DNA of 64,000 nucleotides from Paenibacillus soyae. GTDB taxonomy: Bacteria > Bacillota > Bacilli > Paenibacillales > Paenibacillaceae. The translations under genes were made by a program, and so were the position numbers. Below are positions 44,024 to 52,842 of the stretch, piece by piece. The notes under the pieces are model-generated. The model saw nothing but the letters and a program-made list of their open reading frames with translations, searched no databases and had not been told where the DNA came from. How positions within the stretch are numbered: the stretch's first letter is position 1; every line of letters starts with the position of its first letter. Location of the stretch: contig NZ_JANIPJ010000019.1 in the NCBI RefSeq assembly GCF_024623455.1, positions 86,864 to 150,863 of the forward strand, read 5' to 3'.

Positions 44024-44729
44024 GCGTCTCCCTCCTTCCTACCGTTTCGGTCAGCTCGCCGTCGCGCATGACGACGGTCCGGCCGGCCCGCTTCGCCACG
44101 TCCATGTCGTGCGTAATGAGCACGATCGTATGGCCCTTGCGATTCAATTCTTCTATTAAAGAGAGCACTTCCTGCCCCGTCTTCATATCGAGCGCGCCGG
44201 TCGGTTCGTCCGCCAGCAGAATCGGCGGGTTCGTCGCCAGAGCGCGGGCAATGGCTACCCGCTGCTGTTGGCCGCCGGACAGCTCGCTTGGTCTATGATG
44301 AACCCGCTCCCCGAGACCGACCTGCTCGAGCGCCGTCATTGCCATCTCCCTGCGTTGCTTGGCCGGCAATCCCCTGTAGATTAGAGGCAGCTCGCAGTTC
44401 TCGAGCGCGGTAAGCTTGGGCAGCAGATGGAAGCCTTGGAAGATGAACCCGATCTTCTTGTTCCGAATATCCGCCAGCTTGTTGTCGCTGAGCCCCCGCA
44501 CCTCGGTTCCGTCCAGCTTATAGCTGCCGTCGGTCGGCGTATCGAGGCATCCGATGACGTTCATCATCGTCGATTTTCCGGAGCCGGAAGGCCCTACGAT
44601 CGCGACAAAATCGCCAGGGTATACGCTTAGCGATACGCCCTTAAGCACGGTTACCGTTTCCCGGCCCATCACATATTGTTTGACAAGTTGGGTGATCTCG
44701 ATCAGGGCGTCCTGCTTCGTGCCTATCAT
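43965..44729 (-). CDS. MacB-type ABC transporter ATPase (YknY-like)
   Basis: 254 residues. Walker A GPSGSGKST, Q-loop FIFQGFHLLPKLTALENC, signature LSGGQQQRVAIARAL, Walker B ILLADEPTGALD and switch ITHDMDVAKRAGR are all intact. The 30-residue tail after the fold overlaps the permease start, giving tight translational coupling. Its ATG (GGGAGG 6 nt upstream) overlaps the stop of the adaptor gene by 4 nt. This is one operon: adaptor, ATPase, permease. Confidence 0.93.
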   Translation of the reverse strand: MIGTKQDALIEITQLVKQYVMGRETVTVLKGVSLSVYPGDFVAIVGPSGSGKSTMMNVIGCLDTPTDGSYKLDGTEVRGLSDNKLADIRNKKIGFIFQGFHLLPKLTALENCELPLIYRGLPAKQRREMAMTALEQVGLGERVHHRPSELSGGQQQRVAIARALATNPPILLADEPTGALDMKTGQEVLSLIEELNRKGHTIVLITHDMDVAKRAGRTVVMRDGELTETVGRRETHEAQPRLPDGVQERLVEQA

Positions 44730-46291
44730 CGTGCGCCTCCCATGCCGTTCGCTCGGGTAAAACCGCCGCCACCGCCACCGCCGGCAAACCCGCCGCCGCC
44801 TTGGAAGCCGCCGCCCGGCATGACCATGCCCGGCATCATCTGAACGCTGTCCTCCGCATCCGAGCCCATGCCCACCGTTCCTTGCGGCAGCGGAACGAGC
44901 ACCTCGTCACCCTCTTCGAGTCCGGAAATAATCTCGACATACGTATCATTGCTGATGCCGATCTCGACGGGGACAAGCTGGCCTTCCATGCCGGCCAGAG
45001 CGCCAAAGCCGGCACCGCGTCCTCCGCCTTGCGGAGCGGCGCCTTCGCCTTGCGCGAAGCCCGGCATTTGCCCGCGTCCGCCTGCGCCCGCTCCCTGCTG
45101 CGCCGTCGCGTCTCCGGCTTGCGGAGCGCTGCCGCTTGCTTCCGATGCGCCTTGCCCGGCATCGCCGGCGTTTGGACGCTGCGCGGGCTGGCCTTCGCCG
45201 CCCGCCGTTCCGCCGTTCGGAGCCGCTCCGCCCGCACCCGCGTCCGTACCTATTTTGGCATCGCCGTCCGCTGTTCCGCCGCCCGATTGTCCCGACGCGC
45301 TGCCGTTCGGTCGGCCCGTCAATACTCCTGCGGCACCAGCCGCCGCCTCGCCCTCTTCGCCGCCCGGCACGCGGACGAACGTCCGGCTGCCCATCTCGAC
45401 GACGGCATCGACCGGCACCACGACAACATTTTCGCGCGATTCCAGCACGATATCCGCTTCGCCCGACATTCCCGTCAGGACGCCCTCGATTTCTTTCATA
45501 AGCAAGCGGACCTCGTACGCCGACACGCCGCCGGTGCTGGAGCCTTCGCGAGCGATCTCCGACACCGTCCCCTCGAACGTTCGGTCCGTCAGCGCGTTCA
45601 AGTGGATTTGCGCCGTTTGGCCCAGCTTCACGGACGGAATGTCCAGCTCGTCGACCGATACGACGAACTCGAGCAGCTCATAATCGACGATCTCGGCAAT
45701 AACCGTATTCGGGCTGACCTCGTCGCCGACCGACACCGCGCTCTCCGTCACCTCGCCATCCACCGTCGCCACTACCTGCGGCACATCCTGCTGCTCCTCG
45801 TAGAGGTCGGACATGTCTTCCTGCAGCTGCGCGATCTCCAGCTTCACGCTTTCGATGGACGTCGACACTTTATCCTTGGTCTCTTCCTCGTTCTCCGTAC
45901 CCGTCGCTTCCTTGTACTGAGTCTGGTACTCCTCGAGCTGCTGCTGCTTGCTGTCGATGCTCGTCTGCAGATTGGATATTTCCTTCTCATAGTCCTTCTC
46001 CGGCTCGAAGGTCGCCAGCACCTGCCCCGCCTTGACGCGGTCCCCCACCTTAAAATGCAGCTGCTCGATCGCCCCGGTAATGCCGGAGGTAACCGTCTCG
46101 CGGGAATTGGCCACGACGCTTCCCGTCGCGCTGATCTTGAGCTCCAGATTGCTTCTCGTCGCCTGCGCCGTCATCGACGTCGCTTCCTCTGCGGCCGCCA
46201 GCTTGTCCGGCTTGAGGTAATAATAAGCGCCCCCCGAGCCCGCGGCGACGAGGACGATCGAGAGTCCTACCCATAGCTTCCATTTTTTCAT
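44726..46291 (-). CDS. Membrane fusion/adaptor protein of the MacB-type exporter (YknX-like)
   Basis: 521 residues: N-terminal anchor (WVGLSIVLVAAGSGGAYYY), lipoyl half (GAIEQLHFKVGDRVKAGQVL), coiled-coil hairpin (about 100-170), second lipoyl half (VVATVDGEVTESAVSVGDEV), and a beta-barrel (LEFVVSVDELDIPSVKLGQ). Unusually, about 125 residues of Gly/Ala/Gln/Pro-rich low complexity (about 310-436) interrupt the C-terminal membrane-proximal domain, and the tail is Gly-rich. ATG 46291 has GGAG 8 nt upstream. Divergent from the two-component system at 46476. Confidence 0.88.
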   Translation of the reverse strand: MKKWKLWVGLSIVLVAAGSGGAYYYLKPDKLAAAEEATSMTAQATRSNLELKISATGSVVANSRETVTSGITGAIEQLHFKVGDRVKAGQVLATFEPEKDYEKEISNLQTSIDSKQQQLEEYQTQYKEATGTENEEETKDKVSTSIESVKLEIAQLQEDMSDLYEEQQDVPQVVATVDGEVTESAVSVGDEVSPNTVIAEIVDYELLEFVVSVDELDIPSVKLGQTAQIHLNALTDRTFEGTVSEIAREGSSTGGVSAYEVRLLMKEIEGVLTGMSGEADIVLESRENVVVVPVDAVVEMGSRTFVRVPGGEEGEAAAGAAGVLTGRPNGSASGQSGGGTADGDAKIGTDAGAGGAAPNGGTAGGEGQPAQRPNAGDAGQGASEASGSAPQAGDATAQQGAGAGGRGQMPGFAQGEGAAPQGGGRGAGFGALAGMEGQLVPVEIGISNDTYVEIISGLEEGDEVLVPLPQGTVGMGSDAEDSVQMMPGMVMPGGGFQGGGGFAGGGGGGGFTRANGMGGAR

Positions 46292-46414
46292 CGGCTGATC
46301 TCCACCCTCCATAGTACGTTTTCCGCCCACTCTAGCACAGGTTCGTGAACGCAAAATGAACGCGGCAGGGGCCATATCCGGGAGGCATATTCAGCCAATT
46401 TTTATTTTTCTTTC

Positions 46415-46452
46415 AGCTTGGACTCAGCTTGCTAAGGTACGATAACCGTACC
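46415..46452. promoter_or_regulatory. Candidate OmpR-type binding site
   Basis: AGCTTG at 46415-46420 is repeated at 46426-46431, an 11-bp direct repeat typical of OmpR/PhoB half-sites. It is followed by the inverted repeat GGTACG/CGTACC (46436-46452). It lies between the divergent adaptor and response-regulator genes, so it could control both. Confidence 0.45.
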
Positions 46453-46475
46453 AACTGTCGGGGAAGGGGAAACGT

Positions 46476-47150
46476 ATGCCCAAGATCGTAGTCGTGGATG
46501 ATGACGCGAATATCCGCGAGCTGATTTCGTTATTCCTGAAGAGAGACGGCCATCAGGTCGTGGAGGCCGTGGACGGCGTGGACGCGCTGGACAAGCTGGA
46601 AGCCGTAAGACCCGATCTGGCCATTATCGACGTCATGATGCCGCGGATGGACGGCTGGACGCTATGCTCGGCGCTCGGAGGAAGCTATGACTTCCCGAAG
46701 TTGATGCTGACGGCCAAAGGCGAGACCGCCCATAAGGTACGGGGACTCGAGCTCGGAGCGGATGATTACATGGTGAAGCCGTTCGACCCGCCGGAGCTGC
46801 TGGCCCGGGTCAAGGCTTTGCTGCGGAGATTCCGCATTGCCGCCTCCCAGCGGATTACGTTCGGGGCCGTTACGATGGATATGTCGGACTTCCGCATGAC
46901 CGCGGGCGGAGAGGATATTTCGCTGCCGCCGAGAGAATTCGAGCTTCTGTTCAAGCTGGCCAGCTATCCCGGCAAAACGTTCGCGCGCGACGATCTGATC
47001 GAGCAGCTGTGGGGCGTCAATTACGAGGGGGACGAGAGGACGGTCGACGTCCATATTAAAAGGCTGAGAGACCGCTTCGCGGAGGAGCGGTACCGATTCC
47101 GCATCACGACGGTGCGGGGACTCGGCTACCGGCTGGAGATTCTGCCATGA
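46476..47150 (+). CDS. OmpR-family response regulator
   Basis: 224 residues. Receiver with VVVDDDANIRELI, phospho-acceptor Asp52 in IIDVMMPRMDG, switch Thr and Lys in LMLTAKGE and VKPFDPPEL. Winged helix with LPPREFELLFKLASYPGKTF, then GDERTVDVHIKRLRDRF and TVRGLGYRLE. GGGAAGGGG precedes the ATG. Its stop overlaps the kinase start (ATGA). Divergent from the YknXYZ-like exporter; control of that exporter in response to envelope stress or peptides is the likely role. Confidence 0.94.
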   Translation: MPKIVVVDDDANIRELISLFLKRDGHQVVEAVDGVDALDKLEAVRPDLAIIDVMMPRMDGWTLCSALGGSYDFPKLMLTAKGETAHKVRGLELGADDYMVKPFDPPELLARVKALLRRFRIAASQRITFGAVTMDMSDFRMTAGGEDISLPPREFELLFKLASYPGKTFARDDLIEQLWGVNYEGDERTVDVHIKRLRDRFAEERYRFRITTVRGLGYRLEILP

Positions 47151-48604
47151 TCCGGGTCTTGCGCACGCGATGGCGTCAGGCGGGATGGCGGAATTGGCTT
47201 CCTGCCGGCGGCTTTCCTCTGTTCCGATCCTTGTATTCGCGAATTATGGCGACCTTCCTTATTGTCGTGGTTATCAGCATCGGACTGTCGTACTGGCTTA
47301 CCAGCGCGCTGTTCCAGCAGCAGTCCCGGGGCTCCATGATGCAGGAGATCGACAGCACCTTCGGCATCATCGAGCAGCTGCACGAAGTGTCGGATCCGGC
47401 TTCGCTTGAGTCGTTCCTGAAGGAAGTAGCAGGCGCTCATCATATATCAATCGCTGCGGTCAACCAGGAACGCGACTTCATCACGGCGGGGCAGAATGCC
47501 GACATGCTGCAGGCCAGACTGGCGGAAGCGCCCGAGCTGCCGGCGGTGCTGTCGGGCAGCGTCGCGCGTGTCGCCGTAAGAGGCGAGGCGGTAGAAGGCA
47601 GCTTCCCGCCGCCGCCTGCCATTGGCAGACTCGTCTCCTTGGGCAGCGAGAGCTGGGCGATGTTCGTTCTGCCGGAGCGCTTCCCGGCGAACAGCAACTT
47701 CGTCTGGACGGCCGTTACTTTGCTGCTGACGCTGCTCGCGATCGGCTCCATTCTGATCGTGATCGCGGCCCGCTATCTCGTCAGGCCGATTAAGCAGCTG
47801 AACGAAGCGGCCGTCTCGATGGCCGCCGGCAACTTCGCGATCCGCCTGGCCGCGCACAGAAGGGACGAGCTCGGCAAGCTGGCCGAAAGCATGAACGCGA
47901 TGGCGCTCAGCCTCTCGCGGCTCGAGACGATGCGCCAGGACTTCGTCGCCAATGTCTCGCATGAGCTTCAGTCGCCGCTTACATCCATCAACGGCTTCGC
48001 CGAGGCGCTGCGGAGCGATGACGTGACGGCTCACGACCGCGACCGCTATGTCGGCATCATCCAGCAGGAGAGCAGCCGCTTGTCCAAGCTGTGCGAGAAT
48101 CTGCTGAAGCTGTCCTCGCTCGACTCGCAGCATCACCCCTACTACCCGGCCGCATTCCGGCTGGACAAGCAGCTGCGCCGGCTGGTGCTTGCCTGCGAGC
48201 CCGCATGGCAGTCGAAGGCGATCTCCATCGAGCTGGTTCTAGAGCCGCTCACGGTGAAAGGCGATGAAGATTTGCTCAGCGGCGTATGGAGCAACCTCCT
48301 GACGAACAGCATCAAGTTCACGCCGGCCAGTGGCGAGATTCGCGTCACGCTCGCGCAGCGCGGCGACACCGCGGTCGTCGAAGTCGCAGACTCCGGCGTA
48401 GGCGTCGCCGAGGTGGACCGCGAGCGCATCTTCGAGCGCTTCTACAAGGCCGACCCCTCACGCAACCGCAATGCCGGCGGCAGCGGGCTCGGCCTCTCCA
48501 TCGCCCGCAAGATCGTCGAGCTCCATGGCGGCACGATCCGCCTGGACGATTCGCCGCCGGACGCCCCCGGCGCAAAGTTCACAGTAGCGCTGCCTATGGG
48601 TTAG
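47147..48604 (+). CDS. Membrane sensor histidine kinase
   Basis: 485 residues: helix 1 (33-54), extracytoplasmic sensor (about 55-185), helix 2 (187-207), HAMP (208-262), HisKA with VANVSHELQSPLTSINGFAE (His272; HELQS instead of the usual HELRT), and HATPase with LLTNSIKFTPASGEIR, VADSGVGVAEVDRERIFERF and GGSGLGLSIARKIV. It is coupled to the OmpR-type regulator by a 4-nt overlap. The signal is unknown, and the location beside a toxin/peptide-type exporter suggests an envelope stressor. Confidence 0.94.
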   Translation: MIRVLRTRWRQAGWRNWLPAGGFPLFRSLYSRIMATFLIVVVISIGLSYWLTSALFQQQSRGSMMQEIDSTFGIIEQLHEVSDPASLESFLKEVAGAHHISIAAVNQERDFITAGQNADMLQARLAEAPELPAVLSGSVARVAVRGEAVEGSFPPPPAIGRLVSLGSESWAMFVLPERFPANSNFVWTAVTLLLTLLAIGSILIVIAARYLVRPIKQLNEAAVSMAAGNFAIRLAAHRRDELGKLAESMNAMALSLSRLETMRQDFVANVSHELQSPLTSINGFAEALRSDDVTAHDRDRYVGIIQQESSRLSKLCENLLKLSSLDSQHHPYYPAAFRLDKQLRRLVLACEPAWQSKAISIELVLEPLTVKGDEDLLSGVWSNLLTNSIKFTPASGEIRVTLAQRGDTAVVEVADSGVGVAEVDRERIFERFYKADPSRNRNAGGSGLGLSIARKIVELHGGTIRLDDSPPDAPGAKFTVALPMG

Positions 48605-48615
48605 GCAGCGCCCAA

Positions 48616-48724
48616 ACCCGCCCTCCAAACACATTTAGGCACCTCTGGCGCCTCTATTTCACTCAGACCCGCCATCCAAACACATTTAGACGCCCTCGCC
48701 CCTCTATTTCCTGCAACCCCGCCA
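48616..48724. repeat. Two to three copies of a different 51-bp C-rich repeat
   Basis: ACCCGCC[C/A]TCCAAACACATTTAG followed by a C-rich segment and TCTATTTC starts at 48616 and 48667; a truncated third copy begins near 48717. The period is 51 bp, like the 35.6-kb array, but the sequence is different. Confidence 0.75.
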
Positions 48725-48734
48725 ACCAACTTTT

Positions 48735-48763
48735 TGTTAATTTTTCCACTGTTGGATATACTA
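48735..48763 (+). promoter_or_regulatory. Tentative sigma-G promoter of the ger locus
   Basis: TGTTAA (48735-48740) and TATACTA (48757-48763) with a 16-nt spacer resemble sigma-G elements. GerA-type loci are sigma-G-controlled in Bacillus. Confidence 0.35.
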
Positions 48764-48807
48764 CTCCACTAAAAGCAAAGCAACAGAAACCGAAGGAGGA
48801 GTAGGCG

Positions 48808-50406
48808 TTGCGCTGGTTCAAGAGTCAAAAACATTCGCATTCCGGCAGCAAGACCGATCCGGCCAAGCCGGCCGGAATCCCCCTCCCCGAAGAAGAACAA
48901 ATCGTCGCCTTAAGCACGGAGCTTGCATCGAACGAAACGAAGCTCAGGGATACGTTCCGAGGCTGCTCCGACATTAATTTTCGCCCCATCTCCGGCAATC
49001 CTAGCGTACTCTTACTTTATACGGATGGTTTAATCGACAGCAAAACGTTGGATCAAGCCGTGTTAATGCCCATTCTCTATCACGCGGCACCCGCCAGCCC
49101 GAGCGCGGCCCCGATTTCCTGCCAGATCATACAGGAGCAGCTGGTCGCCATTGCGCAGCTTCAGACCGTGACCACGATCAACGATGTTATGGAAGGGGTT
49201 CTGAAAGCCAATATCGCCTTATTGGTCGACGGGGAAAACCAGGCGGTCATCGCCGATCTTAAGGGCTTCGAGAAACGCGCGGTGGAGGAGCCGGCCGCCG
49301 AAGTTTCCGTCCGCGGACCCCGGGACGGATTTACCGAAAATCTGCGCATTAATACGGGTCTCATCCGCAGGCGGCTCCGCAGTCCGAAGCTGAAGATGGA
49401 ATCGCTGACGATCGGTCAGCTTACTCAGACGGATGTCGTCATTACTTATATAGAAGGAGTCGTCTCGAATACGATTCTGGAGGAAGTCCGCAATCGAATC
49501 AGCCGGATTCAGATCGACGGGGTGCTGGAATCGGGTTTTATCGAAGAATTTATCGAGGATGTCACTTGGTCGCCTTTCCCGCAAATTCAGAATACCGAAC
49601 GCCCCGACATCGTATGTGCCAGTCTGCTCGAAGGGAAGGTCGCGATCATCGTCGATAACACCCCCTTCGCGTTGATCGTTCCGATGACCTTCTGGATCGG
49701 CCTGCAGGCGGTTGAGGATTATTACGAGCGATCCATCTACACGACATTCGTTCGGTTCATCCGGTACTCTCTGTTTAATATCGCCCTGCTTCTTCCGTCC
49801 CTGTACGTGGCGCTCTCCACTTTCCATCAGCAGCTGATCCCCATGAACCTGCTCATCAGCATCGCGAATTCCCGGGAAGGCGTGCCGTTCCCGACCTTTG
49901 TCGAGACGCTGCTGATGGAGTTTATGTTCGAGGGACTCCGGGAGGCGGGGATCCGCATGCCCAAAGCCGTCGGCTCCGCCGTCAGCATCGTGGGAGCGCT
50001 CGTCATCGGCCAAGCCGCCGTCCAAGCAGGTATCGTATCCGCGCCTGTCGTCATTATTGTAGCCACGACCGGGATCGCGTCGTTCGCCATCCCCCGCTAT
50101 AACTTCGGGACCGCCTACCGGCTCCTGCGTTTCCCGCTGCTGATATTGTCGGGAGTGCTTGGCTTATACGGCATAATAGGCGGCCTGTTCCTCATGATCA
50201 TCCATCTGCTCGGTTTGCGATCGTTTGGCGTTCCCTATATGAGTCCGGTCGTTCCGCAAATCCCTCTTAGCCTGAAAGATGTATTCATACGCGCACCCAG
50301 ATGGAGCATGAACCAGCGGCCGGCACTCTTCTCCGGAGGGAACAAGACGCGTATCCCGAAAGGCCAGCAGCCAAGTCCAAACAAAGGAGAAGCAAACGAT
50401 GAATAG
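48808..50406 (+). CDS. GerA-family spore germination receptor, A subunit
   Basis: 532 residues from TTG 48808 with AAGGAGGAG upstream. The soluble N-terminal half (about 1-290) has ETKLRDTFRGCSDINFRPI and GLIRRRLRSPKLKMESLTIG. Membrane helices follow, with ERSIYTTFVRFIRYSLFNIA, LLPSLYVALSTFHQQLIPMN and IVGALVIGQAAVQAGIVS, the family core. It forms the inner-membrane germinant receptor with C and B subunits and senses amino acids or sugars. It overlaps the C-subunit gene by 8 nt. Confidence 0.93.
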   Translation: MRWFKSQKHSHSGSKTDPAKPAGIPLPEEEQIVALSTELASNETKLRDTFRGCSDINFRPISGNPSVLLLYTDGLIDSKTLDQAVLMPILYHAAPASPSAAPISCQIIQEQLVAIAQLQTVTTINDVMEGVLKANIALLVDGENQAVIADLKGFEKRAVEEPAAEVSVRGPRDGFTENLRINTGLIRRRLRSPKLKMESLTIGQLTQTDVVITYIEGVVSNTILEEVRNRISRIQIDGVLESGFIEEFIEDVTWSPFPQIQNTERPDIVCASLLEGKVAIIVDNTPFALIVPMTFWIGLQAVEDYYERSIYTTFVRFIRYSLFNIALLLPSLYVALSTFHQQLIPMNLLISIANSREGVPFPTFVETLLMEFMFEGLREAGIRMPKAVGSAVSIVGALVIGQAAVQAGIVSAPVVIIVATTGIASFAIPRYNFGTAYRLLRFPLLILSGVLGLYGIIGGLFLMIIHLLGLRSFGVPYMSPVVPQIPLSLKDVFIRAPRWSMNQRPALFSGGNKTRIPKGQQPSPNKGEANDE

Positions 50407-51610
50407 GATTTGGAGAACCCTCTGCGTCATGCTCTCTCTTCTACTCATAACCGGTTGTTGGGACAGCTCGGAGGTCAACGACCTTGCTATCGAGCTCGCT
50501 TGGGGCATCGACAAAGCCCCGAACAAAAAAATAATGATCAGCGCCCAAGTGATCAACCCTTCGAAAATAAGCGGCGGGCAGGGCGACGGCGCAGGCGGGG
50601 GAGGCGAAGGAAAACCTTATTTCGTCGTGGCCGGCGACGGGATGAATACGCTCGACGCGGTCAAGCGGATACAGGCCAAGCTTTCCCGCCAAGTATTCCG
50701 CGGCCATAGGCGCGTCATCGTAATCGGGGAAGCCATGGCCAGACAGGGGATCAAGGATGTCCTCGATACCTACACGCGGGATCCGAATCTTAAGCTGCGA
50801 ACCGATCTATTCGTCGTGAAGGGAAGCACTGCCAAGGATCTCCTGAAGGTGTCGTACCCCTTGGAGAACATCCCGGGACTTGGGGTACTCGGAGAATACA
50901 ACCAGGTGGGAACCTCCGCGGAAATGGGGTTTCTGCACTTTCTGCTCTCCGCGACCAGCGAAGGAACTTCACCCTATCTGCCCTCAGTCTCGATTGGCAT
51001 GAACCCTCCCCCGCAAGACGGGGGCCTGAGAGACAAATCGGATATAGAGGGATTTCGAATCGCCGGCCCCGGTATTTTTAATAAAGAGCTGAAGCTGGTC
51101 GGATTCTTGAGCGTAGAGGAGGGCAGAGCCATGCGATGGATATCCGGGAAGCTAAAGGAGATAGAGGTATCAGCCAAATTACCGCAAGAGGCAGGCAACG
51201 TCAGCATGGACCTGTATAAGTTAGGCCAGAAGATTGAACCGATTGCCCAAGGAGGCAATCTGCATATCCATGTCACGTTAACGGGAAAAGGAGCGATCCG
51301 GGAGAATAATACCCCTCTCGACCTTACGAATCCGGACCATATCACCCTGCTGGAGAACACGCTGAACAAACAAGTGGAAGAGCACGCCCTTCGAACGATT
51401 ACCAAGGTGCAGCAAAAGTATGGGACGGACGTGTTCGGCTTCAGCGATGTCATTCGCAGAAAAAACTTGCCCTTATGGAAATCGATAAGGGAAGACTGGG
51501 AAGCGGTGTTCCGCGAAGCCGATATTTCCGTGAACACGAAGCTGACGGTCCGGAGGATCGGCATTACGGGACCTTCCTTGCATTTGAATCCTAACGAAAT
51601 CAAAAAATAA
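50399..51610 (+). CDS. Ger(x)C-family lipoprotein, C subunit
   Basis: 403 residues. Lipobox LLLITGC with Cys20, followed by WDSSEVNDLAIELAWGIDKA, the family opening. Then come three domains, including FRGHRRVIVIGEAMARQGIK and VLDTYTRDPNLKLRTDLFVVKG, ending with KLTVRRIGITGPS. It has no membrane helices beyond the lipid anchor and lies on the outer face of the spore inner membrane. Translationally coupled to the A subunit. A convergent permease gene begins (3' end) only 7 nt away. Confidence 0.93.
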   Translation: MNRIWRTLCVMLSLLLITGCWDSSEVNDLAIELAWGIDKAPNKKIMISAQVINPSKISGGQGDGAGGGGEGKPYFVVAGDGMNTLDAVKRIQAKLSRQVFRGHRRVIVIGEAMARQGIKDVLDTYTRDPNLKLRTDLFVVKGSTAKDLLKVSYPLENIPGLGVLGEYNQVGTSAEMGFLHFLLSATSEGTSPYLPSVSIGMNPPPQDGGLRDKSDIEGFRIAGPGIFNKELKLVGFLSVEEGRAMRWISGKLKEIEVSAKLPQEAGNVSMDLYKLGQKIEPIAQGGNLHIHVTLTGKGAIRENNTPLDLTNPDHITLLENTLNKQVEEHALRTITKVQQKYGTDVFGFSDVIRRKNLPLWKSIREDWEAVFREADISVNTKLTVRRIGITGPSLHLNPNEIKK

Positions 51611-51617
51611 TGATGGT

Positions 51618-52703
51618 TTATTTCTTCCATTGCCGAAGCCAAGCCACGAGGAGAAGAATGGCCGGCAGGACCAGGAGCAAGGGCACCCAAATATACGGCA
51701 CGAGTATTTCGAAGTGGTGACGGTATACATGCTCGGCAATGTTCTGGGACATGGTCACCCCCAGGAGCAGCGCGATGGCGCATGCCGGGATGACCAGCTT
51801 GCGGTGACTCTTCATTCCCGTCAGCTTCTGAATGCCTTTTAACGCCGCCAGCATGTGAACGACGCTTTTCAGAAGCGCCATCATGAGAAAATAGAGGACG
51901 CCGATCATTTGCAGGTTTTCGATAAAATCTCCGATGCTAATCAAGCTCAGCAAGGTGTACAGAGGGTACAGAAAGCTCGAAAACATGTCCCCGAAAATGA
52001 GAATCGCCAATAGGTTAAAGCTTGTGATCATGAGCCCGGACAGCAACGTGGTGAGAATCGTAACCTTCATCACTTTGTCCGGGTATTCGGTCTCCGGCCA
52101 GAACATGGCAAGAATGAGCGTTTCCCCAAAGGATTGCGTAATGCCCGATGGATAGACAACCTCCCAGACCGGTCCCCACCCGTCCTCCAGAACGGGCAAT
52201 AAATTATTGAGTTGAAGGACGCCGGAGCTGCACAGAAGGATGACCTCGATGCCAAATAAGATCAAGACGATGGGAAGAAACAGCTCTCCGAGACGCGAAA
52301 CAATCTCAAGGCCCCCGTATACGCAATAGGCTATGATCAAGACGAATACCCCCGAGATGACAAGAAGCGGCGTATTCGGCAATACGGCTGTCGACACCAT
52401 ATCGCGAATATCCGCCACAATCCGTCCCACCACATATAGTCCCATAAGCGGATACAACAACGCCAGCGGCGTTCCGATCCAGCGCCCGAATTGCTTCGGG
52501 AACCACTCGACAAGCGTTAACCCCGGATTCATCCTCATTAAGAGGAGGTAGACCAGAATCATGCAGACGCCCAGACAACAGGAAATAAGCTCGCTAATCC
52601 AAGCATCCCGGCCGGCCGAGCCTCCGAAGCCGAATATGATGGTCGTGCCCAATTGGAATATGAAAGTCATCGCGAATAATTGATAAATGGATATCCGGGT
52701 CAT
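51618..52703 (-). CDS. GerB-family permease, B subunit
   Basis: 361 residues, ten predicted helices, amino-acid permease-like. Family marks: ISIYQLFAMTFIFQLGTTIIFG at the N-terminus, then MNPGLTLVEWFPKQFGRWIG and the C-terminal basic WLRQWKK. ATG 52703 with GGGGGGAAG 8 nt upstream is preferred to the longer frame. It is coded opposite to gerA/gerC, so the receptor needs two transcripts, unlike the standard gerABC operon. Confidence 0.92.
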   Translation of the reverse strand: MTRISIYQLFAMTFIFQLGTTIIFGFGGSAGRDAWISELISCCLGVCMILVYLLLMRMNPGLTLVEWFPKQFGRWIGTPLALLYPLMGLYVVGRIVADIRDMVSTAVLPNTPLLVISGVFVLIIAYCVYGGLEIVSRLGELFLPIVLILFGIEVILLCSSGVLQLNNLLPVLEDGWGPVWEVVYPSGITQSFGETLILAMFWPETEYPDKVMKVTILTTLLSGLMITSFNLLAILIFGDMFSSFLYPLYTLLSLISIGDFIENLQMIGVLYFLMMALLKSVVHMLAALKGIQKLTGMKSHRKLVIPACAIALLLGVTMSQNIAEHVYRHHFEILVPYIWVPLLLVLPAILLLVAWLRQWKK

Positions 52704-52803
52704 CGTAGCTTCTTCCCCCCCTGCGCTTCCGTTATTATTGACCATGGATAGAAATGGTAGTCACTTTGGCGGCAATAGGAGCAGATTTCCCGGAGCAACA
52801 GAA

Positions 52804-52829
52804 CAAGCCTGCACCGAAGTGCAGGCTTG
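52804..52829 (-). terminator. Terminator of the sugar locus (GH13 end)
   Basis: Perfect 11-bp stem CAAGCCTGCAC/GTGCAGGCTTG with loop CGAA, then TTCTGTT on the minus strand. Confidence 0.8.
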
Positions 52830-52842
52830 CCCGAATACCCGT

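Noticed and set aside
44801..46276. Plus-strand 491-codon frame opposite the adaptor gene
   Set aside because: Arg/Ala-rich shadow; the minus strand has intact lipoyl and barrel motifs.
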